A DNA stretch of 64,000 nucleotides, from NCBI GenBank assembly GCA_002261195.1, contig MVBO01000042.1, positions 964 through 64,963 of the forward strand, read 5' to 3'. The DNA is from Bifiguratus adelaidae. Taxonomy: Eukaryota > Mucoromycota > Endogonomycetes > Endogonales. This document shows, one piece after another, positions 11,053 to 22,570 of this stretch. The position numbers and the translations under genes were made by a program. Positions within the stretch are counted from its first letter, which is position 1; each line of letters opens with the position of its first letter. The notes beneath the pieces were generated by a model, which was not told the DNA's origin, searched no databases, and saw only the letters and a program-made list of their open reading frames with translations.

Positions 11053-11823
11053 TTAAGCGTCCTCAAAGTTTTCCAGAAAGAGCGCTCGGTTTTGGGGAGA
11101 CATGATCACTCGCTCGGGTTTGGTGATGCGTTGTGGAGGTCCAAAGCGGTCCAGTGGCCAGAGGATCCATGTTATCTTGGCATCAATCAATCCGAGCGCC
11201 ACCTGAATGACATACAATGAGTGATATTGCATGGAAATAAGCATGTATTGACTCACAGGTCCAAACATGTTGCTGTCCTTGGAATGAAACGCTTCATCCC
11301 CTTCTACCCAGCAATGGCCTTTGGGCACTCGCACTAAGGAATCAACGTCGCGAAAAGGTCAGCCAGAATCAAGGTCTTGAAAATTGGCATGTCAACACTT
11401 ACCAATCGTCTCCGGATACGGCTTCAATGTCCGTATCGTATCGCCTTCCAGGGCCATGATCCGCTTGGTGATGATTCTATCGGGGTTGTAGGGTGATCTA
11501 CGATAAACGTGTCAGCCAACCTTGGCCTATCCAGTTGGTATCGCACGCCTTACCGCAAAGTGACAATATCACCATGTTGAAACTTGTGTCCAACTACAGC
11601 CCACCTGTTCAAGAGTACAATGTCCTTTCGAAGCATACTAGAGTCGGGATTGAACGTTGGCTAACCAGATCTGAGAATCCATTGTCATACCTCATCCCGA
11701 CGTTACCTGCATCGATCTCCCATTCACCGTCGCAAAACTAAAGCCATGGTCTATAAAGAAGATGGCTACTGGAACCCAAGCCAGTGTCTTGACGACAGTA
11801 CGCGTGGTCGGTGACCATGCCAT
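11053..11823 (-). CDS. IMP2: Mitochondrial inner membrane protease subunit 2
   Basis: Signal-peptidase-like (S26) protease of the mitochondrial inner membrane that removes sorting sequences from intermembrane-space proteins, working with IMP1. Five exons (11823-11707, 11660-11554, 11497-11403, 11333-11257, 11202-11053) give 181 residues, normal for the family. An N-terminal membrane span (about residues 14-25) precedes the catalytic Ser37 in VNGRSMQPT; the Lys general base is K86 in [13 protein letters not shown]; the conserved [12 protein letters not shown] and FGPVALGLI blocks follow. It is head-to-head with the kinase gene across 88 bases. Confidence 0.95.
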
Positions 11824-11911
11824 CCGGCCTTACATAAGCTGTATCGCTGCTTATTTCACGTGGGAAATCACGCCTGGGCTTGTTCGCGCTCTCTTTTGCT
11901 CTCGTTTGGTC
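11824..11911. promoter_or_regulatory. Shared bidirectional promoter of IMP2 and the ACAD-type kinase
   Basis: Only 88 bases separate the two divergent start codons. The segment has a palindromic CACGTG E-box at 11857-11862, the classic bHLH site, and no clear TATA box. Confidence 0.55.
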
Positions 11912-13354
11912 ATGATTGCAGACAAGAAGGCCGAGTATGGCCAGAGTACGTCTGAAGTGAGACCGGGGTAAGTGCCAATGCTAGGTTACTGTCTGGTTGA
12001 CGGTGTGCTCACACGTTTGAAATAGTCACCAGTTGGACCGAGGAAAGTTGGAAACCTATCTGGTCGAAAACATTCCCGGCTTCAAGCCTCCCTTGGAGAT
12101 TAAGCAGTTTAAACTGGGCCAAAGCAATCCTACCTATTTGCTTGTCGACGGAGAGTAAGTGATCCCCGTTGCAGGAGACACCGATATTCATGTCGTGATT
12201 AGCAAGATGAAATACGTCTTGCGAAAGAAGCCGCCGGGAAGCTTGATTTCCAGCACCGCGCATGCCGTGGAACGAGAATACCGGGTGATCAAGGCTTTGG
12301 GCGAAAAGACCGACGTGCCTGTCCCAAAGGTGTATCTGCTTTGTGAAGATCGCTCAATCATTGGCACACCCTTCTATGTCATGAAGTTTTTGGAGGGTCG
12401 GATCTTTTCGGATGTACGTTTGCCATCCCTGTCCGTGGAGGAGCAACGCGCTTGGTATGTACATTTTCGAACTATGCATCCATCATGAGTCCGAAACTCA
12501 CCTCTTATCCTCCCTTAGTTGGTTCAATGTGATTGATACATTGGCCAAGCTCCATGCGGTCGATTACAAGGCTATTGGCTTGGAGGGCTACGGCAAACCT
12601 ACCGGATTCTATGAGCGACAAATACGGTCCCTAACAAGGACGTCAAACGCACAAGCCGAGGTGATGGACGAAAAGGGTGAAAAGGTTGGGCAGATACCCC
12701 GCTTACAAGAAATGATGAGCTGGTTCATGAAGAACCAGGTGAAAGATGAGACCAGCATCGTGCATGGCGACTACAAGGTTGACAATGTCGTACGTAGCTC
12801 CATACTGCATACATGAACCTGGTCGCTCAGTTGAGGTCTACAGATATTTCACCCTACGGAACCTAGAATCATTGGTATCCTAGACTGGGAACTCTCCACC
12901 ATTGGTCATCCCCTCTCTGACCTTGCCAATCTACTTATGCCTTTCTTTGCGCCTAACGATGGACCTATCCTTGGTTTCATGGGTCACGAACACGAATTGA
13001 CCATTCCAAAGGCTGATGAACTTATGCAACGCTATTGCCATGCTCGCAACAGACCCTATCCTATTGAGCGTTGGGGTTTTTGCGCTGCTTTTGCAGACTT
13101 TAGGGTAAGTGGCCTCTAAACGCCTAGTGCGAGCTCATAGTCACACGTTTGTGTAGCTATCTGTGATTATGCAGGGCATATCAGCCCGTGTTGCGCGTGG
13201 ACAAGCGTCCTCTGCGGAAGCCAAGAATTACGCGCGCCTCTTTGTCAACATGGCCAAGCTCATGACCGATATTGTTGATCAAGGCGGGGAAGTCGAAGTG
13301 AAAGATGGCAAGGTGATCACTGTCGGCAACAAGGATACCAAGAGTCGGCTGTAG
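11912..13354 (+). CDS. ACAD10/11-type APH-fold kinase with peroxisomal signal
   Basis: Aminoglycoside/choline-kinase-fold protein like the N-terminal domain of animal ACAD10 and ACAD11, here without the dehydrogenase part. Six exons (11912-11967, 12026-12154, 12203-12454, 12519-12789, 12844-13104, 13157-13354) give 388 residues. Motifs: FKLGQSNPTYLL (nucleotide-binding loop), the catalytic loop HGDYKVDNV with Asp and Asn, and the metal site ILDWELSTIGHPLSDLAN. The last three residues are SRL, a good PTS1 peroxisome signal. Animal homologues are reported to phosphorylate 4-hydroxyacyl-CoAs for oxidation; a similar job in peroxisomal fatty-acid breakdown is inferred here. Confidence 0.88.
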
Positions 13355-13472
13355 ACTTGTTTTGTATAACGAAAGGGCACATTAACATGACAAGGGAATT
13401 TATCCAAATGGTATGACTATGAGCACATTATGTACAAAGAAAAGAAAAAGTAGAGCGGTTGGCTATGCATAT

Positions 13473-13745
13473 CTAGTATCGACGACGGCTTCGCCTCTCG
13501 TATTTTCGTTCGTAAGCCTTGGTTCCCGAACGAGGATGCATTCTTGCCTCCAACTTGTACAATCCCAGATAGGCAGCGATCTTGATGAATGGATTACGAT
13601 TGGCCGTCGTATGCTTGGGATAATTGATATGTTCACGTCGCTCGAATCCCCAGAATCCTCGTCCTCGATGCTTACGCTCATATTCGCCCTCTCGTTCTCG
13701 TCGACCACCGAAACGATATCCGTGTTCCCGATAATACCGGGACAT
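13473..13745 (-). CDS. Small Arg/Tyr-rich protein, unknown
   Basis: Uninterrupted frame of 90 residues with ATG at 13745. The first half is rich in Arg, Glu, Tyr and Gly (RRERE, KHRGRGFWG), the middle NPFIKIAAYLGLYKLEARMH looks like an amphipathic helix, and the tail ends RRSRRRY. Charge and low complexity resemble small RNA-binding or organellar proteins, but I recognise no family. It is convergent with the kinase gene (118 bases) and divergent from the F-box gene (about 170 bases). Coding status is unproven. Confidence 0.45.
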   Translation of the reverse strand: MSRYYREHGYRFGGRREREGEYERKHRGRGFWGFERREHINYPKHTTANRNPFIKIAAYLGLYKLEARMHPRSGTKAYERKYERRSRRRY

Positions 13746-13918
13746 GGTATACAATCAGTGTATGTCAGACTGTGGATCACTTTCGCTCTTTTATAGCTCG
13801 CTTTTGCACGTCCAACAAGGAAATCCCAATGACGTTTGAGCCCTTAAAAACTGAATGATATCACTCACTGAATAATGTTGACTTTGTGCGACAGTCGATC
13901 CTAGAGCTCTTCCATGGC

Positions 13919-15079
13919 ATGTTGGGTGGTGACTTTTGTCTAGTCTTGCCACCAGAGATTGTCAAGGTTGTATTTGCGCATTTCAGTGCAGCAGAACTCG
14001 TTGCATCAGTATCAGTGTGTCGAACATGGAATCACATGGCAACGCCTTTGCTATGGGCATGTCCTTGGACACGGTACAATACGTCGTGGAACAACTTGTT
14101 AAGAACGCTGAAACGTGGAGAAGCAGCAAGGGCTTCGTATGACGATAACTCAACCGTCTTCAGACATCATTATGGCTCCTATATTCATATGCTTGACTTC
14201 TCCGCCTTATATTATATTGTCAATGATCGATTCATGGAAGCGCTTATTCCGTTTTGTCCGAACCTCTCCACGCTCATCATTGAATCTCCTCATCAACTGT
14301 CAGACTGTGCCTTGATCGCCATTGCTACATCACCTTGCGCCAGGGCGTTGCGGTCGGTCGCTTTTCGAAACTGTACCAAAATCACCGAATCGGCCTGGCA
14401 GGTCTTCTTCTCCGAAACAACACAACTGGCTCATGTCGATTTATCCAACGGAACCAAAGTTTCTGAGCGCAGTCTACTTGAACTCGTCGATCTCCGCAAG
14501 GAAAATTGCCGACATCTCGTCGAACTTAATTTGAACTGTGCGAATGCGTCTATTTTACCTATTGATCATCCCAATCAAAAGCTTACCAATTCACCATCCA
14601 CGGACGCCGAGAAGACTAGTGACTTTAATAGCGAATCAACACAGGAACCCAAGGCTTGGGCATCGCTAGCTCGACACTGTCCAAACCTTTCCGCTCTTCA
14701 CCTTGCGCATTGTCACACCGTCACCGACGCCTTCCTCGCCATTCTTGCCCAACACCTTCACGCTTCCCTCCAACTCCTCGACATATCCTCATGCCCCTAC
14801 ATTACCGATCAAGGCATTCTTGCACTAACACGATACCACGGAAATAGCCTTTCCTCCATAGACATTTCCTATTGCTTCAAATTGACGGATGAAGCCGTCT
14901 GGCACCTCGTAACGAGTTGTCCCAGACTGACGATGCTTTGGGTCGAAGGCGATTACGGCAAGATTAGTCGATCTTGCTTGGATGCTATACGTAATGGTGT
15001 AGATAGAGATGGACGGCCGCTTTCGGGTAGTCGTCAGATCAAGGTTCTCAGTCACCGCATCGCGGACATTGTGATATAA
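13919..15079 (+). CDS. F-box and leucine-rich-repeat protein
   Basis: Substrate receptor of an SCF ubiquitin ligase by family. Single exon, 386 residues from ATG 13919 (the frame is open upstream to 13886 and a further 5' exon is possible). The F-box LPPEIVKVVFAHFSAAELV...CRTWNHMATPLLW starts near residue 9. Leucine-rich repeats of the AMN1/GRR1 cysteine-containing kind follow (for example LSALHLAHCHTVTD, LQLLDISSCPYITD, LSSIDISYCFKLTD), interrupted by an acidic linker at about residues 220-250. Substrate unknown. Confidence 0.88.
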   Translation: MLGGDFCLVLPPEIVKVVFAHFSAAELVASVSVCRTWNHMATPLLWACPWTRYNTSWNNLLRTLKRGEAARASYDDNSTVFRHHYGSYIHMLDFSALYYIVNDRFMEALIPFCPNLSTLIIESPHQLSDCALIAIATSPCARALRSVAFRNCTKITESAWQVFFSETTQLAHVDLSNGTKVSERSLLELVDLRKENCRHLVELNLNCANASILPIDHPNQKLTNSPSTDAEKTSDFNSESTQEPKAWASLARHCPNLSALHLAHCHTVTDAFLAILAQHLHASLQLLDISSCPYITDQGILALTRYHGNSLSSIDISYCFKLTDEAVWHLVTSCPRLTMLWVEGDYGKISRSCLDAIRNGVDRDGRPLSGSRQIKVLSHRIADIVI

Positions 15080-15627
15080 AAATTTGGATTGCTGGTCAAT
15101 GTTGCTGTGAACGAAACTTACGGTTGCGCAGATCCCTTTGTTCATTTACTTAAGCGCCACATATGTCGTGAGGATTGCTCTTACATGGATTTCTAGGAAT
15201 CAGTCGAATTTCTTTAGCTCCACCTCTTTTAGTTCGGCCTTATTACCGCACCATCGCGAGGCTGGGAAGCCGGATGATGTGGAGGGACTGGAATGAGCGG
15301 AAGGACCAGCCGGACGTGTGCCAGTGGATTCGCCAACTTGATTCAAATAAACATGGCATCAATATTTGCCACATCCAAGCCATTGTTCGAGGCGTTTGAG
15401 TGAAAATGTGTGGTTGAGAGAAACATATGAAGCTTGATAAGCGATAACACGGCAAAGGTTTTGTCTTTCTTGACTTTACTCGGAGCGTTTGGCGTCGTCC
15501 ATCACACGCGGAAGCCATATGGCGTTTTATATGCGACGCGCATTTCACGTGATAATAGTGACACAGCATTCCATATTTGGTAACCAAGGTCCCTTCGACG
15601 TGGGAGGCAATTTCCCAGCGAAGGCAA
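15080..15627. other. Intergenic with an E-box upstream of the coiled-coil gene
   Basis: 548 bases between the F-box stop and the next start. A CACGTG palindrome lies at 15546-15551, 77 bases before the next ATG. Short frames on both strands (plus 15175-15399; minus 15243-15755) show no family feature and are treated as chance. Confidence 0.5.
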
Positions 15628-18192
15628 ATGAGGCCCAAGGCCAAGGGGACGAAGCGGAGGAAGCATCGCAACAAGCGCTTAGAGCAAAACACGCGATCTA
15701 AGCCGCCTAGCCTGGCCTTTGGCCAGTCGGATACGTCGAGTGCGAGCAGTGACAATGATGAGAATGAGAGTCAACTGGCGAACGCTGTACGAAGCGAAGC
15801 TCTTAGATCAGGTTATATCATCAACCTTCCATCCAAGTCACATGCAGTGGTTATGGATTGGGCAGAAAGTCAACGGCAACACGAAGCTAGAGTAGCTTTT
15901 GAGGCTCGTGAGGTAGGACGGTTCTCTTGCTCTGCAGTCAAGCATTCAAAGTGACGGTGAATAGGCTAAATACCGCCTCTTGGAGACGCAAAGCCGCGGA
16001 CTGTATATGCTGGAGAATTCGGAATCTTTGCCCATGGTGAATATGCCAAAAACATATAGGCATAGGATGGCTCCAAATGTCCATCACAAACTCAGTGAAG
16101 ATGATCATGAAACCAGCTATCGTGAGCTGGTGGAACAGGTAATGCCTTCGTTTGTAATCTTGAAACCATTGCTGATCTCTATCGTCCACATTAGCTCGAA
16201 CCTATGCACGAGGATAAACTTGCGGATGCTGCCGAGCCAGCAAATGGAATTGCTTCCCCGCAGCCTCTATCAATCTCGACCAATGTGGAATCAACCGATA
16301 ACTCCAACTCGCATGACAGTTCACCTTGGACGGCTATTCCTCTGACGCCGGGAATTCCAGTTCTATCATTTCCAACGTCCTCAGATGGCAAATCGCACGC
16401 ATTAGACTCATTTGCAGAAGATACAACCGCGAATGAAGATCACAAAAGCCTGCTAACCGACGCCATGCAGCTTATTATTGACGCCGAGAAGATACACAAT
16501 GTAGCAGACGCCGTTCAAACCACGAATCCTAGCCAAATAGGTTATATACCCGGCGACAAGATATCCTCCCTGGATGACCTTGCTTCAAAAACCGTCAAGG
16601 AGTCAACCACGAGCAATTGGAATATCTTCGCTCCGGAATTCAAGCCCAGACACTTGTCCTCAAAGACTGAGGCAGCAGGCGACACGCCCACGGACGTGAC
16701 CATAGAGACTAAGGCATTAAGCGATAACACGGCCGTCGTTCAGCCGAGCAATCCGCAGCCATCAGCAGTTAGTCTGGAGTTACTTTCCGACGATGCAGCG
16801 CAGGAAACCATGGTTCATGGTGCTGTGACCGACGACATAATAAACACCATGATGCGCGAAGTTCGAACCGAGATCCAGAATCTCAAGGATGCCATGATGC
16901 TTGAGTTTCGGGACGCTATAAAGGAAAATCTTGCAAGTATCGCATACAAGATAGTCACTGAACGGTCAACAAAGGTGACGGAAGAGAACAGCGTTCCGAC
17001 AAACATCAACAAGAATGAGGACGACGACAACGTGGATCCAATGGGCAATGGCGCATCAACTGTGGCCAATCTAAGGACGGAGAACGCCAGACTTGGAAAG
17101 GAGAATCAAATACTTCGAGACATCGCAGGCGGTAACGAGATCAATAACCCAGCCTATCAAGAGGAGCTGGAGCAACAACTAGACAAAGCGCGTGCCTCCC
17201 TTGATACCCTAGTCGAGGAAAATGCGAGACTAAAGTCATGGAAGCAGGATGCGGAAGACGAGCTTGACGAACTTCGAGGGGAACGAGACCAGCTTTCAAA
17301 ACAGCTAAAGTCGAGATCGTCGCAGCAAGAGCGACAAACCAGTCAAGAGCAGAAACTTCGAGACGAAAGGGACGAATTTGCGCGTTTATACGATGAGGAG
17401 AAGCTTCGTCATCGAGAAACAAAGGATCACGCTGACAATTGCGAAATCGAGCTGTCCCAAATGGCTCAACAGGAAGTTCGAATGCGCCAGCTTTCCGACA
17501 TCATTCAATTCCAAGAGGAAACAATCAATTCCTTGAAACGACAAGTGGAAGACCTTGAATGGAGAAACAAAAAGCAAGATTCCGATTATGTATCTTTCCA
17601 GGAGGAAAAGCAGAGGCTTCAACGGCAATATGAGGAGGAGCGAAGGAAAAAGGATCACCTTGAACACGACCTGCATCAGCGGGAAGAGGTTGCGGATGGC
17701 ATCAAGCGTGAGCGGGATGATCTACTTGTCGAAGTTGAAGCATTGTCCGATCAGTTAACGGCTACAGTGGCAGAGCTAGCGCGTTTAAGATCCATGTTAA
17801 GCCCGGCAGTCGTTGCCCATCGCTCGCCGCATTTGACGACTTCTCCACACTATCTCACACCGCCTCCTTCGGGATCACCACCCAGAGCTTCCGCGATAAC
17901 ACGAGTCAGTACACGCAAGATCGTCATCACGCCTCACTCGAGCACTGCAGCCGATGAACTTGAGCCATCATTCAGGGAGCCTAAGTTATCGCCTTCCGCT
18001 CGAGGAAATCTATCCATTTCATCAACCTCTCCTTCTTGGTCGACTCTTGCTCGATCGCAACGCTATGATGATTACTTTGGTTCTACCGCTTATCACGTAA
18101 ATCCCTCAGAATCTTCACAGTCGCAAGCGTCATCTACATTTGTGCAAGCAGATGGACTATCAAGCATCTCCAACCATTCAGGCGACATATAG
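15628..18192 (+). CDS. Large coiled-coil protein, unknown function
   Basis: Three exons (15628-15912, 15965-16138, 16195-18192) give 818 residues. It starts with a basic stretch (MRPKAKGTKRRKHRNKR, possible nuclear signal), then an acidic/Ser linker, a conserved-looking helical block ending SYRELVEQLEP, a long disordered region, and a coiled coil at about residues 440-690 full of heptads (LRTENARLGKENQILRD and onward). The tail is Ser/Thr/Pro-rich with many SP and TP sites. I do not recognise a family; structural scaffolding or vesicle/cytoskeletal tethering would fit the architecture but is a guess. Confidence 0.75.
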
Positions 18193-18311
18193 AATACCAC
18201 ATTCACTCCTTTTAATGACATACCCTAGATAGAGATATCTCATAGACTTTTGTTATGCCTTAATCACAAATAATGAACAAATTGAAATGCAAAAGATCGA
18301 TCTTTATCTTC

Positions 18312-19644
18312 TTATTCACAGGCCAATTTAGCATCAAAGGATGTCATGGCGATGCCGAAGGCTTGAAGTGGACACATGGGGTATTGAAAATCCAACGTAA
18401 ATGTATCGTCGGCCACTCGACCAAATTGCAGAATGATATAGTCCACTGAAGGCAAAGGTGAGCAAGCCATGTCATCGTCCAATTGTCGACCTCATGGACT
18501 TACAATCCTCGTCGTGAACGATTTGAAAGTTCTTGACCGATGCCTGGGTGACTCGTCCATTGAAGTTGAGGACAAAGGATTGCGTTTCTGGGGCCGAAAT
18601 TAGAGATATCCACTCGATGAAAGGCAAAAGCATACCTTCGTTCCATTGAGGATTCTTGTTGTGTAGCGTCAGAATTTCTGAGGTCTCTCCATTCCGAAAT
18701 CGACCCAACAATGTCTGTGATTCCTTCATTTCCTTATTAGCATGCGATAGATGTTGTAGACAGGAACTCACTGTTTTCGGACGGAATTCCGGCCTCACAC
18801 CAGATCTGTCATGGGTATGCAGCAAAACCGTCATTTTTCGAGGGCCTTTGAATCCCAGGATATTCGGTTCCTGCGTAGGAGCAACATCAGCGTGTCTTTC
18901 CTCGTGCGCTAAGGATCCAAAAGCTCACATAAGCAACTGCGGCTAGCTCCTCTCTGATTGGCACATTTGCGCTCGACCCGAAAGCTTCCTTGAAGGGACT
19001 TCTGCCCTGGCTATATATCGTAAAACCAGTACCTAGAAAATTGGACCTAAGAGGTCATGCCCGCGTCAAGAACATATACCGCCTTTCCCGTTACGTAAGC
19101 TATATACCTTGTCTTCCCAAGAACAACTTCCTTTTCCCTCTCCCGTCCAGTCCTTGATCGACCTACGCTGACTCGGCCACTGATTGTGTAATAACTCGTC
19201 TGTGTCTTCTTTCGTTTCCTTGCTGTGAGGACATGCATGCGCGTTTCGCCATTAGGATGTTCTATATACAAGGTATATACGGGATGAAACTTGTCGACGC
19301 CGATTCGACGCCGCTGTATTTGACATTGCATTTTTTTGCCAGTCTGCACAGGTCTGAACGTCAAGTGAGTTTTCGTCACGTTTTCATGCGCTTGAGATCA
19401 TTAAGACTCACTTGAGCGCAAACTCTTCCAGTTCCTCTTGTGTGAAGCGTGCAGAACTGAGCTCAAACAAGTCTGGAGGGACAGGTCGTCCGACGACGAC
19501 AGTATTTGTTGGAGCGATTTCTGCCTCGTGTTCGTCATCGCTCTGCGCTTCTTCGGCATCTCCACCCTCCGACAGTCGATCGGCGTCCTCATTATCGTTC
19601 TCTAGCTGACGTGTGTTGTCTTCGATGCATCGTTGCTCCACCAT
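18312..19644 (-). CDS. Tubby C-terminal-domain protein
   Basis: Seven exons (19644-19412, 19353-19108, 19046-18929, 18870-18772, 18714-18636, 18587-18504, 18445-18312) give 330 residues. An acidic N-terminal region is followed by a whole Tubby barrel: [103 protein letters not shown] and the C-terminal SFDAKLACE. In animals the barrel binds PI(4,5)P2 at the membrane and helps ciliary traffic; this fungus presumably lacks cilia in the relevant stage or uses it for another membrane or signalling role. Head-to-head with FIBP. Confidence 0.95.
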
Positions 19645-19720
19645 GCCTGTCAACCCAATGCACCAAAAAGGCAATTCCTTCACACCTTGGGCATGAACGA
19701 GTTTACAGCCTGCGTCTCAA
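19645..19720. promoter_or_regulatory. Shared bidirectional promoter of Tubby and FIBP genes
   Basis: 76 bases between divergent start codons. A CCAAT pentamer lies at 19653-19657. There is no room for two separate promoters, so expression of the two genes is probably linked. Confidence 0.55.
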
Positions 19721-20975
19721 ATGTCGTTCTCATTGACCTCTCTGTCTTTACAAGCTGGACGCAAGGGCTATCTGGTAGAGCAAAACACAATGGTTGCAGA
19801 CACGGTTGCTGATTTCCTCTTTTTAGTTGACCAAGCAGCTTCTCATCGACAAGTTCGAATGTCATTACCAGTTTCTCCCAAAGTAATACGCAACCAAGTC
19901 CTCAACCAATACCGAGCTTTCGAATTCCTAGAACATTGTTTACATGAACCACGGTACTTTCATGACCAGACCTTTGTGTTTCCATTGTCCAAACAGGCCA
20001 AACGCATTTTGATTGAGCGGTAAGCATGCCATGTCTTTGTAGTGGTCGCTGAAGCACACAATTAGGTATTACAGCTTTGATGAGGTAGTCATGCGAGAGA
20101 TTTTAGGCAAAAAACTGAATGCGCGCTCAAGAAAAGAGCTCGACGATGTTAGCGAGCGGACAAAGATACCAAGAGAAAGCTGTCGGAGGCAGGTGAGTTT
20201 CTGAATTGCCTGAGGGTGGTGTGCAATTCATCTAATGTACTTGCACGCAGTTTGATAATGTAAAGCGAATCTTTCGAAAGATGGAACATGCGGAAGGCGA
20301 GGATTTGGTGGAACAGATTCAGTATCAATATCTATTATCTCGAGAGCTATCTAGGTACGTTGACATGGCAAGGCATGATGGAGCTAATATTACACCTCTT
20401 ACAGACGATACGCTCATATACTATTTCTCGCAGATTCACGAATAGACACGACGAAGAAACGGCTACGGTCCTATTCCTACACCGATCTCGAGTACTGCAG
20501 TTCAGTGTTCATGGAATATTGGGCAACCACTTCTCCCGCAGCTTTGGAGGAATTCGATGCAGATTTAACGTCAGACATCAAGGAGCTGAAGATACTCCTC
20601 AGTGCCGATCGCAGTATCACAGAAAGCTTTCGAAGCCTTGTTTCAGAGCGGTTACTGCGTATGGGAGTACCAGAACCAAGCGTGAAGCGAATTCAACCTC
20701 ACTTCAAGTCATTGCTGAAGAGTATGCTGAGTATCGGCGCCGGCTTAACGTCCTCCAAAGAAATTCGCGATCTCTTGTTATCTATCGTGGAAAAAGTGGT
20801 GGTTGCCTTTTTGGAGTGCGAATGGAGCAAACAAGATATTGACCACATGTTCGAAAGCCTTGTAGAGGAATTTCCAGTAACGAATGCCTTGGACACCAAT
20901 GTTCGCACCAGATATCAAAAGTCCTTTGCAAGACTCATGCGAGGCATGCAATTGATTGTACAAAGACTACTCTAA
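19721..20975 (+). CDS. FIBP: FIBP-family protein (FGF1 intracellular-binding protein homologue)
   Basis: Four exons (19721-20019, 20066-20192, 20251-20354, 20405-20975) give 366 residues, the same size as human FIBP. Conserved blocks: QYRAFEFLEHCLHEP, ILIERYYSFDE, MREILGKKLNARSRKELDD, SCRRQFDNVKRIFRKME, and LFLADSRIDTTKKRLRSYSY, which parallel LIERYYAFDE, REVLGKKLSKGTKKDLDD and SCRRQFDNFKRVFK of the animal protein. The animal protein binds acidic FGF inside cells and supports growth and DNA-damage signalling, but FGF does not exist in fungi, so the ancestral role must differ. Mostly helical; no membrane span. Confidence 0.93.
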
Positions 20976-21188
20976 TCCAATGTTCAGTATATGGAATCCA
21001 TGTTGCAAATCAAACAAATGGCTGCTGATCTTTAAATATGGAGCGAATGCAACACTGCGCCTATTTGCTGTCCTTCTTTCTTTCGCTTCCATCTGTTTGA
21101 TGGCACTCTGAGCATATAGTCACTCCTTTTACACAAGACACGGAACCTATTGACGTCCACATTCTGTCATCGCACATCACTCGACAAC

Positions 21189-22483
21189 ATGACAGTTACT
21201 AACGATGGTCAGGAGAAGTTTGGGCTGGTCATATTCTCAGTCTCATTCTACATGGTCACGTCTATTGTGATGGTACTCGTGAACAAGGTGAGAGATATGC
21301 TTGTGATGATGGTTGACAGGTTGTTGACGCTATTTTGCTTGCGATAGTGGGTCCTTAATGCGGTGACTATCCCAATAACCTTCTTGTGGTGTCAACTCGC
21401 TATTGCGGTTTGCTTGCTTCACGTTTCATCGTGCTTTGGTCTTTTCAATATTCCTTCCTTGCATAGGGAGACTATTGTGAAGATATTGCCACTCATTGGC
21501 ATCAATGTCCTCGGTTTAACCGTGAATACTTTGTGCCTTCAATATGTCGATGCTAGCTTTTATCAGGTAATACAAGGATGGAGACAAGATCATTAAAGAT
21601 CGTGCTTATATTCTGAATCCTCTAGATCGCTCGCGCCTTAGTTCTCCCAATCACTGTCACCCTGTCATGGCTCCTGCTCAAGAAGCCTTCAAGTTGGAGA
21701 GTTTTGCTCTCTTGCGGGATTGTCTGTCTCGGTTTCTTTGTTGGCGTCAACGGTGAGGCGTATAACAAGATCGGTTCGACATCTGCTCTAGGAGTATTCT
21801 ACGGTGTTTTTTCATCTGCAACGACAGCTTTCCACGCCATTGTTATCAAAAAGTCCCTTGACATTGTCGGCGACACCATGGATCTCGTCTACTACAACAA
21901 CCTCTTATCCTCTTTTGCCTTACTTCCCATTTTGATCATGACGGGCGAGCATTGGACTGTTCTCAGCATGTTTTTCGGCTCTTCATCCTATGACGATACC
22001 GAAGTATTTGGCGACGAATCCGCTACCATGGCCGTCGCAGCGCTTGGCACCGATGCAACCAGCGTCCGAACATTCATTATTGGTGCGCTGGTTACCGGAT
22101 TCTTTGGCTTTCTGATCAACATTGCCGGATTCCTGCAAATTAAGGTAACTAGTCCGGTAACTCACATGATATCGAGCGCCGTCCGTGGAGTGTAAGTGGA
22201 TTTTGTGTATTGATTGCACCATTGCACAGATGCTTGACCTAGCATTTACAGGCTGCAGACGTTTTTGGCCGTCATGTGGTTTGGTGACGTCTTGACTTCC
22301 GGACGCGTGGGTGGCATTTTCCTCATTTTGTTTGGTTCTACACTGTATACCTATGTGCGTGACAAGGAAGCAAAAGCAGAGCAAGTCCAATCCAAGGAGT
22401 CTCATCATGGCCCATATGTAGCCGTAAGCGTCGATGACGGTGAGGAGACCATGGAGATGAGAAAAGGACCACGACATGATTAG
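21189..22483 (+). CDS. Nucleotide-sugar transporter, GDP-fucose (SLC35C1) type
   Basis: Ten-span drug/metabolite superfamily carrier of the Golgi or ER that exchanges a nucleotide sugar for the monophosphate. Four exons (21189-21287, 21348-21566, 21626-22191, 22252-22483) give 371 residues. Features match the GDP-fucose transporter branch: VNKWVLN in the first loop, CLQYVDASFYQIARAL, the ARALVLPITVTLSWLLLKK helix, and SPVTHMISSAVRGVLQT before the last spans. Fucose polymers are wall components in Mucoromycota, which fits. Substrate is inferred; another GDP-sugar or a triose-phosphate-like substrate remains possible. Confidence 0.85.
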
Positions 22484-22570
22484 ACCAATAAGGAAAGCGT
22501 CGAGGATGTAACATATACCAATTGTATCTGTCTAAGATTCATGCCTTTGTTTTACCCTATACAAGGGACT

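Noticed and set aside
15243-15755. 170-codon minus-strand frame opposite the coiled-coil gene start
   Set aside because: Overlaps the first exon of a well-supported plus-strand gene and shows no domain; considered a shadow.
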